The notes beneath the pieces were generated by a model. That model ran no database searches and was not told the origin of the DNA. It saw nothing but the letters and a program-made list of their open reading frames with translations. A stretch of 59,046 nt of DNA, from positions 335,680-394,725 of the forward strand of contig HF994935.1 in NCBI GenBank assembly GCA_000434295.1, given 5' to 3'. This stretch comes from Acetobacter sp. CAG:977. Its GTDB lineage: Bacteria > Pseudomonadota > Alphaproteobacteria > CAAGCB01 > CAG-977. Positions 17,171 to 26,730 of the stretch are shown here, in pieces (within the stretch, counting starts at the first letter, position 1; each line of letters begins with the position of its first letter). Position numbers and translations under genes: made by a program.

Positions 17171-18325
17171 ATGTCGGCTGAAACAATATCCGTATTGGGA
17201 TCGACGGGCTCAATCGGGAAGAGCACGGTTGATATTTTGTTGCGTTATCCCGAACGGTTCAAAGTAAAGGCTTTGACGGGAAACAAGAATATAGCGCTTT
17301 TGGCGGAGCAGGCGCGTAAATTGTCGGCGGAGATCGCCGTTACGGCGGATAAAAGTCTTTATCCCGAATTGAAAAAAGCGTTGGAAGGGACTGCCGTTCG
17401 CGTTGAAGCGGGCAGCGATGCCGTTGCGGCGGCTGCGGCGGAACCTGCGGACAGGACGGTCGCGGCAATTGTCGGGGCTGCGGGATTGCTTCCCGCGATG
17501 GCGGTTGCGAAACAGGGTCGGACTTTGGCGTTGGCGAACAAGGAAACGTTGGTCTGTGCGGGCGAAATCGTCATGAAAGCGATAAAAGAGAACGGCACCC
17601 GCCTTATCCCCGTTGATTCTGAGCACAGCGCGATTTTCCAGACGTTGGAAGAACAACACCGTTCAGCGGTTGACAGGATTCTTTTGACGGCGTCCGGCGG
17701 ACCTTTTCGCGACAAGGACGAAGCTTTTATGGCACAGGCGACGCCGCAACAGGCGGTGGCGCATCCCAATTGGAATATGGGTGCCAAGATCTCCGTCGAT
17801 TCCGCGACCATGATGAACAAAGGCCTTGAAATCATCGAGGCGTGCCACTTATTCGGTTTCGGCGCGGATAAAATAGAGGTTTTGGTTCATCCGCAATCAA
17901 TAGTTCACAGTGCCGTCGGTTATATAGACGGTTCCGTTTTGGCGCATATGGGAATGCCCGACATGCGCACGCCGATAGCGTATGCTTTGGGGTATCCCGA
18001 ACGGATAGAGTCTCCGACGCAGAAACTGGATTTGACGAAAATGTCGGGTCTGACGTTTTCTCATCCGGACGAGAATCGTTTTCCTGCGTTGCGGGTTGCC
18101 AGAGAGGCTTTTGCCGCCGGACAGGGGGCGACATGCGTGATGAATGCGGCAAACGAAGTCGCCGTCGGCGCATTTTTAAATAAAAAGATAGGATTTCTTG
18201 ACATTGTGCGTTCCGTGGAAAAGATTATGGAACGTTTTGATATCCCCGCCGTACGAACGATAGAGGATGTAACGGCATTGGATGCCGAAGCGCGTCTGGC
18301 CGCCGAACGGCTGATTGAAGGATAA
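17171..18325 (+). CDS. dxr: 1-deoxy-D-xylulose 5-phosphate reductoisomerase
   Basis: The 384-residue enzyme converts DXP to MEP, the committed step of the non-mevalonate isoprenoid pathway. The N-terminal NADPH site is SVLGSTGSIGKSTVDI. LANKETLVCAGEI, PVDSEHSAIFQTL and the catalytic-loop SGGPFRD follow, then MNKGLEIIEACHLF and VHPQSIVHSAVGY. The ATG at 17171 is preferred over a GTG four codons upstream that overlaps the cdsA stop. An Ala-rich insertion (AVAAAAAEPADRT, near residue 88) is a local peculiarity. Confidence 0.96.
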   Translation: MSAETISVLGSTGSIGKSTVDILLRYPERFKVKALTGNKNIALLAEQARKLSAEIAVTADKSLYPELKKALEGTAVRVEAGSDAVAAAAAEPADRTVAAIVGAAGLLPAMAVAKQGRTLALANKETLVCAGEIVMKAIKENGTRLIPVDSEHSAIFQTLEEQHRSAVDRILLTASGGPFRDKDEAFMAQATPQQAVAHPNWNMGAKISVDSATMMNKGLEIIEACHLFGFGADKIEVLVHPQSIVHSAVGYIDGSVLAHMGMPDMRTPIAYALGYPERIESPTQKLDLTKMSGLTFSHPDENRFPALRVAREAFAAGQGATCVMNAANEVAVGAFLNKKIGFLDIVRSVEKIMERFDIPAVRTIEDVTALDAEARLAAERLIEG

Positions 18326-18340
18326 GGAAAGGGCAGAAAC

Positions 18341-19435
18341 ATGACCGCCGCACTGAATGCGATATTGTATCCGGTTTCTTTTTTGATTGTGCTGTCGATT
18401 GTCGTTATCGTGCACGAATACGGGCATTTTAAAGCCGCCAGAGCATGCGGGGTCAAAGTTGACGAATTTTCTTTGGGCTTCGGGAAAGTCTTATGGTCTC
18501 GGACGGACAAGCAGGGAACGTTGTGGAAGGTATGTCTGATACCTTTGGGCGGTTACGTCAAGATGTTCGGCGATGCCGATGCCGCCAGTGCCAAAGCCGA
18601 TGAAAAGGCGGCGGATTTTTCCGAGGAAGAAAAGAAAGTCTCTTTTCCGTATCAGCCGTTATGGAAAAAAGCGATAATTTCGTTTGCCGGTCCGTTTATG
18701 AATTACGTTTTTGCGATCGTGTTGCTGACGATATTTTTATCGATTTTCGGCAGGGCGGTTGTTCCGGCGGTTGTTTCAACGGTAACGAAGGGATCGGCGG
18801 CGGAAGTCGCGGGGATCAAGCCCGAAGACCGTTTTTTAAGCATCAACGGCAAGGAAATCAAAGAATTTTCGGATGTTCGCCGTATGGTTCAGCTGGACAC
18901 GGTTTTAAACATAGTCGTTTTGCGCGACGGCAAGGAAGTGCCTTTGACGGCGCATTTGTCGCGTGAGAACGGCGCGGCGGTTTTAGGCGTTACCGCAACG
19001 ATGAAACGCGAACATTTGCAATCTTTGTCGGTGCCTGCCGCATTTGTCGAAGCGTCGAAAAGCGCATGGGAAATGACTGCCGATACGGTAGTCTTTTTAA
19101 AACAGATGATTTTGGGACAGCGTTCTTCGGAGGATATGCGCGGTCCTTTGGGAATTGCCGAAGCGTCGGGTGATGCGGCACGCGGCGGCTTTTTATCGTT
19201 TTTGTCTTTTTTAATACAGGTTTCAATTGCGATCGGCTTTGTTAATTTGTTGCCGATTCCCGTGTTGGACGGCGGGCATTTGCTGTTTTACGCGATCGAG
19301 GCCGTCATTCGCCGTCCGTTGGGCGAAAAAGCCGAAACCGTCGGATTGCAAATCGGATTGGGGCTGTTAATCTTTTTGTTGGTTTTAACGTCCTGGAACG
19401 ATTTTGTCCGTATTGTCGACCGTTTGTTGATTTAG
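18341..19435 (+). CDS. rseP: Site-2 membrane protease RseP
   Basis: The 364-residue intramembrane zinc metalloprotease cleaves anti-sigma factors and signal-peptide remnants. Its zinc motif HEYGH is at residues 25-29 in the first membrane segment. One PDZ domain follows in the periplasmic part (GSAAEVAGIKPEDRFLSING). The second catalytic motif, NLLPIPVLDGGH, is near the C-terminus. At this length it has one clear PDZ domain where E. coli RseP has two. It stands directly before bamA, the usual alphaproteobacterial order. Confidence 0.94.
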   Translation: MTAALNAILYPVSFLIVLSIVVIVHEYGHFKAARACGVKVDEFSLGFGKVLWSRTDKQGTLWKVCLIPLGGYVKMFGDADAASAKADEKAADFSEEEKKVSFPYQPLWKKAIISFAGPFMNYVFAIVLLTIFLSIFGRAVVPAVVSTVTKGSAAEVAGIKPEDRFLSINGKEIKEFSDVRRMVQLDTVLNIVVLRDGKEVPLTAHLSRENGAAVLGVTATMKREHLQSLSVPAAFVEASKSAWEMTADTVVFLKQMILGQRSSEDMRGPLGIAEASGDAARGGFLSFLSFLIQVSIAIGFVNLLPIPVLDGGHLLFYAIEAVIRRPLGEKAETVGLQIGLGLLIFLLVLTSWNDFVRIVDRLLI

Positions 19436-19451
19436 CAGGCGGAGACGGCTT

Positions 19452-21728
19452 TTGAAAATTTTGCGTTTCTTTCTGGTCTTGGGGGCTTTGTTTTTGCTTT
19501 TCCCGCGCGTCGGTGCGGCGGAAGAAACGTATCATATCCGCAAAATAGAAATCAGCGGGACAATGCGTATCGAACGCGAAACGGTATTGTCGTATTTAAT
19601 GATCAGGGACGGTGATACCGTTACGAAAGAACGCTTGGATCAAGCTTTGAAGTCTTTGTTTGCGACGGGATTGTTTGCGGACGTGCGTTTGGACGTGGAC
19701 AAGGACGGCGTTTTAAAAGTGGATTTGGTTGAAAACCCCGTCGTGAACCAAATTATTTTTGAAGGCAACAAACGAATCAAGACGGAACAGCTGGCGCCGG
19801 AACTGACCTTGCGTCCGCGAGCCGTCTATACGCGCAGCAAAGTCAGACGCGACACGCAACGGATATTGGAGATTTATAAACGTTCGGGACGCTATTCCGT
19901 CAGCGTCGAACCGAAAATCATCGAACGTTCTCAGAATCGGTTGGACGTTGTTTTTGAAATTGCCGAAGGTCCGACGACGTATATCCGCAAAATCAATTTC
20001 ATCGGCAACAAATCTTATGATCACGACCGTCTGGAAGACGCGATGATGTCCAAAGAAAAGCGTTGGTACCGCTTTTTTACGGCGACGGACACGTATGATC
20101 CGGATCGTTTTGCATACGATCAAGAGCTTTTGCGACGCTTTTACATGCAGCACGGCTATATGGATTTTGCGATACTTTCGTCTTCGGCTGAACTGTCTCC
20201 GAACCGCGAGAACTTTTTTTTGACGGTGGTCATGGATGAAGGTCCCAGATATCGTGTAGGCACGGTCAAGGTCGTTTCGTTGATCAAAGGGCTTGAGGAA
20301 TCGGAAATAGAAGGGGAAATCAGCATAAAGCCCGGAGATTGGCTGAATATCGTCAAGCTGGAAGACAACGTTTTGGCGTTGACCAATGAAATCGGCGCGA
20401 TGGGATTTCCGTTTGTTGACGTAACGTACAAGCTTGAAAAAAGAAAAGACGAGCCTGTAACGGATGTTTTGTTTGAAATAAAAGAAGGCCCGCATTTATT
20501 CATTGACCGCATCAACATAACGGGGAACGTCCGAACCGAAGACAGCGTTATTCGCCGCCAGTTTCGTTTTGCGGAAGGCGACGCCTATAATCCGGCAAAG
20601 ATAAGGCGCTCAAAACAACGCATTGAGAATTTGGACTTTTTTGAACGCGTCAATTTGGATATCACGCCATCTGCGGAATCTCCCGATGTTGCGGAAGTCA
20701 ATTTGGACGTCTCTGAAAAATCGACGGGGTCATTGCGTGTCGGCGTGGGGTGGTCTTCTTATGACGGTCCGTTGGCGGAAGTTTCGATTCAAGAACGGAA
20801 TTTATTGGGAACGGGACGTTCTTTGGGCGCGATGGCAAGCGTTGCGGAAGAACGGACGTTGTTTGACATCAGCTTTGTCGAACCGTGGTTTTTGGACAGA
20901 GAACTGTCGGCAGGATTTGATGTCTTTTATTTGACGCGCAATTACGAAGAAAGAAGCTCGTATGATTCGGAAATGTACGGCGCTTCGACATTTTTCGGGT
21001 GGAAATATTCGGAAGAACTGTCGCATTCCGTTAAGTACACGCTCAGACGAGACGAAATCACGAACGTGGATCCGACCGCTTCGATTTATGTTAAAGAGCA
21101 GGAAGGCGAACGTACGACGTCCATGATCAGCCAAACGCTGTTTTGGGATTATTTGGACAATCGCATCAATCCGTCGGAAGGCTATTTCTTTTCGTTCAGC
21201 AACGATTTGGCGGGGCTTGGCGGCGATACGCGCTATTTGCGGACGGATGCGCGTTTCGGATACTACATACCGCTGTCCGACCAATGGGTTTTGGGGTTGA
21301 CGACGTCGGCGGGGTATATTTACGGTTTGGGCGAAGACGTTCGCCTGAACGACCGCTATTTTTTGGGCGGCGGAGATTTGCGCGGATTTGAAGAAGGCGG
21401 CGTTACGGCGCGTGCCAAAATCGGCGGCGATGCTTTGGGCGGCAACTGGCAGTTTACGGCGTCGGCACAGGTTATGTTCCCTCTGGGGTTGCCCAGCGAA
21501 TTCGGAATGAAAGGCAAAATATTTGCGGATGCGGGCTTTGTGGGCAAGCCGGATAATTTTGATGCGTCAACAATGTGGTATTCTTCGAAAATGCGTGCTA
21601 GTATCGGCGTAGGTCTTTTGTGGTCTTCGCCTTTGGGGCCGATCAATATCGACTTTGCGATACCGGTACTGAAAGAAGACTTTGATAAAACGGAATATTT
21701 CCGCTTACACTTTGATACGGGGTTTTAA
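19452..21728 (+). CDS. bamA: Outer-membrane protein assembly factor BamA
   Basis: The 758-residue Omp85 protein is the core of the machine that folds beta-barrel proteins into the outer membrane. After a signal peptide (about residues 1-23) come five POTRA domains (to about residue 410) and a C-terminal 16-strand barrel. The barrel includes the conserved lid-loop region (YFLGGGDLRGFEEGG, near 636), and the protein ends in Phe as expected for a barrel signal. The start codon is TTG at 19452 behind a GGAG site; no ATG start would keep the signal peptide. The ATG of skp follows one base after the stop. Confidence 0.96.
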   Translation: MKILRFFLVLGALFLLFPRVGAAEETYHIRKIEISGTMRIERETVLSYLMIRDGDTVTKERLDQALKSLFATGLFADVRLDVDKDGVLKVDLVENPVVNQIIFEGNKRIKTEQLAPELTLRPRAVYTRSKVRRDTQRILEIYKRSGRYSVSVEPKIIERSQNRLDVVFEIAEGPTTYIRKINFIGNKSYDHDRLEDAMMSKEKRWYRFFTATDTYDPDRFAYDQELLRRFYMQHGYMDFAILSSSAELSPNRENFFLTVVMDEGPRYRVGTVKVVSLIKGLEESEIEGEISIKPGDWLNIVKLEDNVLALTNEIGAMGFPFVDVTYKLEKRKDEPVTDVLFEIKEGPHLFIDRINITGNVRTEDSVIRRQFRFAEGDAYNPAKIRRSKQRIENLDFFERVNLDITPSAESPDVAEVNLDVSEKSTGSLRVGVGWSSYDGPLAEVSIQERNLLGTGRSLGAMASVAEERTLFDISFVEPWFLDRELSAGFDVFYLTRNYEERSSYDSEMYGASTFFGWKYSEELSHSVKYTLRRDEITNVDPTASIYVKEQEGERTTSMISQTLFWDYLDNRINPSEGYFFSFSNDLAGLGGDTRYLRTDARFGYYIPLSDQWVLGLTTSAGYIYGLGEDVRLNDRYFLGGGDLRGFEEGGVTARAKIGGDALGGNWQFTASAQVMFPLGLPSEFGMKGKIFADAGFVGKPDNFDASTMWYSSKMRASIGVGLLWSSPLGPINIDFAIPVLKEDFDKTEYFRLHFDTGF

Positions 21729-21729
21729 G

Positions 21730-22308
21730 ATGAAAAAAATGATGCGTTTGAGCGTTCTTTGCGCAGCCGGCATTTTGTTTTCACAGACGGCGTTTGCCGC
21801 CGATGAAAAGATCGGCTTTGTCGATTTGGGAAAACTGATGCAGGAATCCACGGCATATCAGGGCTTTATGATGCAGCGCGAAAAGGAATTCAAATCGGTT
21901 TCCGCCTCTTTGGACAAGGAACAGAAAGCCTTGGCTGAAAAGGAACGCAAAATCGCAGAAGACGGAAACGATTCCAGTAAAGCGGAACTGGGGAAAAAGC
22001 TGGATAAGCTGGATAAGGAAAAGAAAGAATTCGGTGCAAAGATTGCCAATGCGGAACTGAAGCTTCGCGAATATACGGAACAGGGCTTAAAGAAGATACA
22101 GGACGAGGCGATAACGCCCGTTATGGCAAGCTTGGCCAAGGAACATGATTTTGACGCGATTTTGAACGTGAACACGGCACTGTATGTCAGCGACAAAGTG
22201 AACGTTACGGAAGAAGCGGTCAAACAGATTAACGAAAAGCTTCCGAAACTTGATTTTCCGAAAATCAAACTTTCCGATGCGAAGAAACCCGCAAAGAAGA
22301 AAAAATAA
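21730..22308 (+). CDS. skp: OmpH/Skp family periplasmic chaperone
   Basis: The 192-residue protein has a signal peptide (residues 1-23, cleavage after AFA) and the OmpH core IGFVDLGKLMQES. A long, highly charged coiled-coil stretch (about residues 50-125, Lys/Glu-rich) matches the tentacles of Skp, which hold unfolded outer-membrane proteins on their way to BamA. The protein ends in a Lys-rich tail. The start at 21730 is chosen because it begins the signal peptide and lies one base after the bamA stop. Confidence 0.9.
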   Translation: MKKMMRLSVLCAAGILFSQTAFAADEKIGFVDLGKLMQESTAYQGFMMQREKEFKSVSASLDKEQKALAEKERKIAEDGNDSSKAELGKKLDKLDKEKKEFGAKIANAELKLREYTEQGLKKIQDEAITPVMASLAKEHDFDAILNVNTALYVSDKVNVTEEAVKQINEKLPKLDFPKIKLSDAKKPAKKKK

Positions 22309-22328
22309 GAAAGAGGGCGGAGGCGAGA

Positions 22329-23363
22329 ATGCCTGATTCACGTTTTTTTAAATCTGCGGGACCTTTTACGCTCAGGCAGATTGCCGAATTCGGCGAATGC
22401 GAGATGTCTGACGGAGCGGATCCCGAACGTTTGTATTATGACGTCGGTTCATTGCAGGACGGGACGGAAAAAGAAGTCAGCTTTTTGTTAAGTCGCAAAT
22501 ACTGGCACGATTTTGAAAATTCCAAAGTCGGGGCGTGTATTATCCATCCCGATTTGGCAAGCCAAGCTCCTGCGGGCAGAACGCTTTTGCTGTCGAAAGA
22601 ACCGTACCGTTCTTACGGTTTGGTTGCTCAGGCTTTTTATCCCCGTGAAAAAACGCAGGGCGTATCGATTGCACCGGGGGCGCATGTTGCGGTTTCGGCA
22701 AAGCTCGGCGAAGGTACCAGAGTGGATGCCGGCGCCGTTATCGGGGAAAATGCCGTTTTGGGCAAAGACTGTCACGTTTATCCGAATGCCGTTATCGGCG
22801 ATAATGTCGTTTTCGGAGACGATTGCATTGTCGGGGCGAATGCGTCCGTTTTAAACACGTTGGCCGGCAATCAGGTCTACATTTACCCCGGAGCTCGGAT
22901 CGGACAGGACGGTTTCGGCTTTTTCATGAGCCCGAAGGGGCATACGAAAATCCCGCAGCTGGGGCGCGTTATTATCGGACATGACGTTGAAATCGGTGCG
23001 AATACGTGTATTGACCGCGGCGCTTTGGGCGATACGGTGATCGGAGACGGTTCCAGACTGGATAATCTGATACAGTTCGGACATAACGTTCAGACGGGGC
23101 GCTGTTGCGTTGTTGTTTCGCAAGTCGGAATTGCCGGCAGTACGAAGCTGGGCGATTTTGTTGTTCTTGCGGGTCAGACGGGCGTTGCGGGACATCTGAA
23201 TATCGGCAGCGGTGTCAAGGCTGCGGCTCAATCAGGAATTACCAAAGACGTTGCTCCCGGACAGGAATTGATGGGGACGCCGGCTCAGCCGATGAAAGAA
23301 TATTTGCGTCAAACCGCGACGTTAAGAAAAATGCTGAAACAATTGGAAAGTAAGAGAGACTGA
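22329..23363 (+). CDS. lpxD: UDP-3-O-acylglucosamine N-acyltransferase
   Basis: The 344-residue trimeric acyltransferase adds the N-linked hydroxyacyl chain in the third step of lipid A synthesis. It has the N-terminal uridine-binding domain (about residues 1-105) and a left-handed beta-helix of hexapeptide repeats (about 110-310). The catalytic-His region reads LIQFGHNVQTG, near residue 245. The C-terminus is a helix (MKEYLRQTATLRKMLKQLE). fabZ starts two bases after the stop. Confidence 0.96.
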   Translation: MPDSRFFKSAGPFTLRQIAEFGECEMSDGADPERLYYDVGSLQDGTEKEVSFLLSRKYWHDFENSKVGACIIHPDLASQAPAGRTLLLSKEPYRSYGLVAQAFYPREKTQGVSIAPGAHVAVSAKLGEGTRVDAGAVIGENAVLGKDCHVYPNAVIGDNVVFGDDCIVGANASVLNTLAGNQVYIYPGARIGQDGFGFFMSPKGHTKIPQLGRVIIGHDVEIGANTCIDRGALGDTVIGDGSRLDNLIQFGHNVQTGRCCVVVSQVGIAGSTKLGDFVVLAGQTGVAGHLNIGSGVKAAAQSGITKDVAPGQELMGTPAQPMKEYLRQTATLRKMLKQLESKRD

Positions 23364-23365
23364 AT

Positions 23366-23821
23366 ATGGAAGAAAATATTATCAAAGAAGTCAGAATAGA
23401 CGACATAGTAAAGATGTTGCCGCACCGTTATCCGTTTTTGCTGGTGGACAAAGTAGCCATCATTGAACACGGCAAGGAAGGTATCGGCACCAAAAACGTA
23501 ACGATGAACGAACCGTTTTTTCCGGGTCATTTTCCGAATCATCCCGTCATGCCGGGTGTTTTGATTATAGAGTCGGTAGCTCAGACGGCGGCGGTTATCG
23601 TGATGGAATCGATGCCTGAAGGAGTGCACAAGCTTGTGTACTTTATGGGAGTTGAAAGCGCGAAATTCCGCAAGCCCGTTCGTCCCGGCGATCAGCTGAA
23701 GATGCATGTTGTTCAGGAAAAGGCACGCGGAAATGTGTATCGTTTTCGGGCGGAAGCCACGGTTGACGGCCAGCTTCATGCCGAAGCGGTCTTTACGGCA
23801 ATGATTTTTGACGAAAAATAG
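23366..23821 (+). CDS. fabZ: 3-hydroxyacyl-ACP dehydratase FabZ
   Basis: The 151-residue hot-dog-fold dehydratase of fatty-acid synthesis removes water from 3-hydroxyacyl-ACP. Because lipid A synthesis draws on the same substrate pool, it is usually encoded between lpxD and lpxA as here. The motifs are LPHRYPFLLVDKV (residues 18-30) and FFPGHFPNHPVMPGV with catalytic H55, plus E69 on the following helix. Length is standard. Confidence 0.97.
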   Translation: MEENIIKEVRIDDIVKMLPHRYPFLLVDKVAIIEHGKEGIGTKNVTMNEPFFPGHFPNHPVMPGVLIIESVAQTAAVIVMESMPEGVHKLVYFMGVESAKFRKPVRPGDQLKMHVVQEKARGNVYRFRAEATVDGQLHAEAVFTAMIFDEK

Positions 23822-23829
23822 GATTTACA

Positions 23830-24624
23830 ATGACGTATATCCATCCGACGGCGATAATTGAAGACGGAGCCGAAATCGGTCAGGACGCATCGATCGGTCC
23901 ATATTGCATAGTCGGCTCGCAGGTAAAGTTGGGAGCCGGCGTCAAATTGATTGCTCATGTTTGGGTCGGCGGCGACACGACGATCGGCGACAATACGGAA
24001 ATCAGCCCTTTTGCGGTGATCGGGCATAATCCTCAGCACAAAAAATGCATGTACCAGCCGGGAAAGCTGGTCATCGGCAAAAATAACGTGATCAGAGAAC
24101 ATGCAACGATGCATCCCGGTACGCCGATTGACAACAACATCACGATAGTCGGCGACAACGGGCTTTTTATGGTCGGCACTCATGTAGCGCACGATTGCGT
24201 TATCGGCGACAACGTGATTATGTCGAACAATGCAACATTGGCAGGGCACGTCAAACTGGGGAATTGGGCGATTGTAGGCGGATTGACGGCCGTTCATCAG
24301 TTCACGCGGATCGGCGCGCACGCGATGGTCGGCGGTATGTGCGGCATTACCCGCGACGTCGTGCCGTATTCTTTGATATCTGCGAATGCTTTGGAAGGCG
24401 TTAATATCGTCGGGTTAAAGCGTCGCGGCTTTTCGTTGGACGTTATTAACCGTTTACGTCACGCTGTTGACGAAATCTTTAACGAACATGAAACGACTTT
24501 GGCAGAACGCGTTGAAAAGGTGGCTTCGGAATATTCCGATTGCGAACCCGTTATGGAAATCGTGCATTTTATGCAGTCGGATTCCAAACGCGGTTTTACT
24601 CAGCCGTTGGAACGCAAGGGCTGA
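23830..24624 (+). CDS. lpxA: UDP-N-acetylglucosamine acyltransferase
   Basis: The 264-residue trimeric left-handed beta-helix enzyme performs the first step of lipid A synthesis. The N-terminus IHPTAIIEDGAEIGQD starts the hexapeptide repeats. GTHVAHDCVIGDN carries the catalytic His (about H121), and IVGGLTAVHQFTRIGAHAMVGG is the conserved mid-helix region. The C-terminal helical domain closes the protein. The TGA stop overlaps the ATG of lpxI. Confidence 0.97.
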   Translation: MTYIHPTAIIEDGAEIGQDASIGPYCIVGSQVKLGAGVKLIAHVWVGGDTTIGDNTEISPFAVIGHNPQHKKCMYQPGKLVIGKNNVIREHATMHPGTPIDNNITIVGDNGLFMVGTHVAHDCVIGDNVIMSNNATLAGHVKLGNWAIVGGLTAVHQFTRIGAHAMVGGMCGITRDVVPYSLISANALEGVNIVGLKRRGFSLDVINRLRHAVDEIFNEHETTLAERVEKVASEYSDCEPVMEIVHFMQSDSKRGFTQPLERKG

Positions 24625-25445
24625 TGTCTGAAGTGTTGGGCATAGTTGCGGGGGGCGGCGCGTTGCCGGGGCAGCTGATTGAACGTTGCCGCGAGACGGG
24701 TCGCCCTTTTTGCGTGGCGGCGCTGAAGGGATATGCTTTGCCCGAGGTTTGCGCCGTGTCCGATGCGCCGTGCCTGACCGTCAGGATGGGAGACGCCGGA
24801 AAAGCCGTTAAGTTTTTCAAAGATAACGGTGTTAAAGAAGTCGTTATGATAGGTCCCGTGCGTCGTCCGTCTTTGATGGATTTGCGGCCGGATTGGTGGA
24901 CGGCGAAATTTTTAATGAAAATAGGTTTTAAAGCGTTCGGAGACGATAATTTATTGTCGGCGGTTATAAAACATATAGAGTCCGAAGGCTTTAAGATTGT
25001 AGGGATTCACGAATTGCTTCCCGACATTATCGCAACGCAAGGCGTGTTCGGGAAAATTTCTCCCGACGAGCAGGCGCGTTCCGATATTGAATACGGGATA
25101 AAGATCGCCCGCGGTCTCGGCGCATTGGATGTCGGACAGTCCGTTGTCGTTCAACAGGGGATTGTCTTGGGGGTTGAAGCGGTTGAAGGCACGGATGCTT
25201 TGATCAAGCGGTGCAAGGATTTAAAGCGCGAGGGCGCCGGCGGCGTTTTGGTAAAGACGAAAAAACCCGGACAGGAACAACGGGCGGATTTGCCGACGGT
25301 GGGAATGACGACGCTTTTGAACGCTTATGACGCGGGGTTGCGGGGCATAGCGGTTCAGGCGGGCAAAACTTTGATTGTCGACCGTGCGGCGCTGGTTGCC
25401 AAAGCGGACGAGCTCGGCATGTTCATTGTCGCGGTCAAGATATAA
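24624..25445 (+). CDS. lpxI: UDP-2,3-diacylglucosamine pyrophosphatase LpxI
   Basis: The 273-residue LpxI (DUF1009) family protein makes lipid X from UDP-diacylglucosamine, replacing the unrelated LpxH of gamma- and betaproteobacteria. It starts LGIVAGGGALPGQLIE, has IGPVRRPSLMDLRPD near residue 78, and has the C-terminal domain with GTDALIKRC and LPTVGMTTL. The start overlaps the lpxA stop. The neighbours lpxA and lpxB fix its pathway role. Confidence 0.95.
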   Translation: MSEVLGIVAGGGALPGQLIERCRETGRPFCVAALKGYALPEVCAVSDAPCLTVRMGDAGKAVKFFKDNGVKEVVMIGPVRRPSLMDLRPDWWTAKFLMKIGFKAFGDDNLLSAVIKHIESEGFKIVGIHELLPDIIATQGVFGKISPDEQARSDIEYGIKIARGLGALDVGQSVVVQQGIVLGVEAVEGTDALIKRCKDLKREGAGGVLVKTKKPGQEQRADLPTVGMTTLLNAYDAGLRGIAVQAGKTLIVDRAALVAKADELGMFIVAVKI

Positions 25446-25458
25446 AAAGGAAAAAAGA

Positions 25459-26622
25459 ATGTCGGACATAACCGTTTATCTGATAGCGGGGGAATCTTCG
25501 GGCGATTTGCTGGCGTCCCGTTTGATGCGTGCTTTGAAGCGCAAGACGGGGGGCAAAGTCCGTTTTGAAGGCGTCGGCGGAGAAACGATGGCAGCGGAAG
25601 GCTTTCACAGCCTGTTTGATTCTTCGGAACTGGCGGTTATGGGATTGGCAGAGGTCATTCCGTCGATTCCCAGAATACTGAAACGCATCGACGAAACGGT
25701 TTCGGATATCGTGTCCAAACGTCCCGATGTCGTTGTCACGGTTGACAGCTGGAGTTTTTCGGCACGCGTTAACAAGAAATTGAAAGCCTTAAAGACGGGC
25801 ATACCGCAGGTTCACTATGTTGCGCCGCAAGTCTGGGCATGGAAAAAGCGCCGAGCCAGAACATGCGGACGTTACATAGACCGGCTGATGGCATTATTGC
25901 CGTACGAGCCTCAATATTTCGAACCGTACGGGTTAAAGACGGATTTTGTCGGTCATCCCGTTGTCGAAGGCGGTGCGGCGAAAGGGGACGGGAAACGGTT
26001 CCGCTCGGAACACGGCATTTCCGAAGAAACGCCCGTTTTATGCGTTTTGCCCGGCAGCAGACGTTCGGAAACGAAATATCTGTTGCCCGTTTTCAAGGAA
26101 ACGGTCGGGATATTGTCGCAAAAATACCCGCAAATGCGCGTTGTCGTCCCGACGGTGGCGACGGTTAAACAAAAGGTTTCGGAAGCGGTTTCCGATTGGG
26201 CGTTAAAAGTTGACGTGGTAACGGGGGAAACAGCCAGATACGACGCGTTTGCGGCGTCATCGGCGGCATTGGCGGCTTCGGGAACGGTTGCTTTGGAACT
26301 GGCTTTGGCGCGTGTTCCTTATACGATTGCCTATAAAATGAATCCGATCAGCTCTTATTTGGCCAGACGTTTGGTGACGGGGAAGTTTGCCAATCTGATC
26401 AACATTATGGCGAATCAGGAAGTCGTCAAAGAATACTTGTTGGAAAACTGCCGTCCGACGCTTTTGGCAGCCGAGATCGAGCGGTTGCTTGAAAATCAGG
26501 CGTATCGTGACGCGGAAGTGAACAAAGCCTTTGACGTGTTAAAGACGCTTGGGGCACAAGACGGCGAAACACCCAGCGACAAAGCGGCGGACATTGTGCT
26601 GTCGGCGGCTTTAAAAAAGTAA
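25459..26622 (+). CDS. lpxB: Lipid-A-disaccharide synthase
   Basis: The 387-residue GT-B glycosyltransferase (family GT19) joins UDP-diacylglucosamine and lipid X into the lipid A disaccharide. Seen are the N-terminal LIAGESSGDLLASRLM, GVGGETMAAEGF, the VAPQVWAWKKRR motif, VLPGSRRSETKYLLP, and the C-terminal SGTVALELALARVPYTIAYK. The start at 25459 follows AAAAGGAAAAAAG; an upstream in-frame start lies within lpxI. It is the last gene of the pyrH-to-lpxB run. Confidence 0.96.
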   Translation: MSDITVYLIAGESSGDLLASRLMRALKRKTGGKVRFEGVGGETMAAEGFHSLFDSSELAVMGLAEVIPSIPRILKRIDETVSDIVSKRPDVVVTVDSWSFSARVNKKLKALKTGIPQVHYVAPQVWAWKKRRARTCGRYIDRLMALLPYEPQYFEPYGLKTDFVGHPVVEGGAAKGDGKRFRSEHGISEETPVLCVLPGSRRSETKYLLPVFKETVGILSQKYPQMRVVVPTVATVKQKVSEAVSDWALKVDVVTGETARYDAFAASSAALAASGTVALELALARVPYTIAYKMNPISSYLARRLVTGKFANLINIMANQEVVKEYLLENCRPTLLAAEIERLLENQAYRDAEVNKAFDVLKTLGAQDGETPSDKAADIVLSAALKK

Positions 26623-26641
26623 ATAAAGCGTAAATTTTTTA

Positions 26642-26669
26642 TTGAAAGCATTTCCATATCTTGTATCTT
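26642..26669 (+). promoter_or_regulatory. Candidate promoter of the TolC-SPOR gene
   Basis: TTGAAA (26642-26647), a 16-base spacer and TATCTT (26664-26669). In the leader, CTTTGATA (26667-26674) and TATCAAAG (26705-26712) form a perfect inverted repeat 30 bases apart that overlaps the -10 element. Confidence 0.5.
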
Positions 26670-26730
26670 TGATAACCAAGGGGCACATTTTTTTGCCGTT
26701 AAAGTATCAAAGAACAGGGAATTATTTTAG

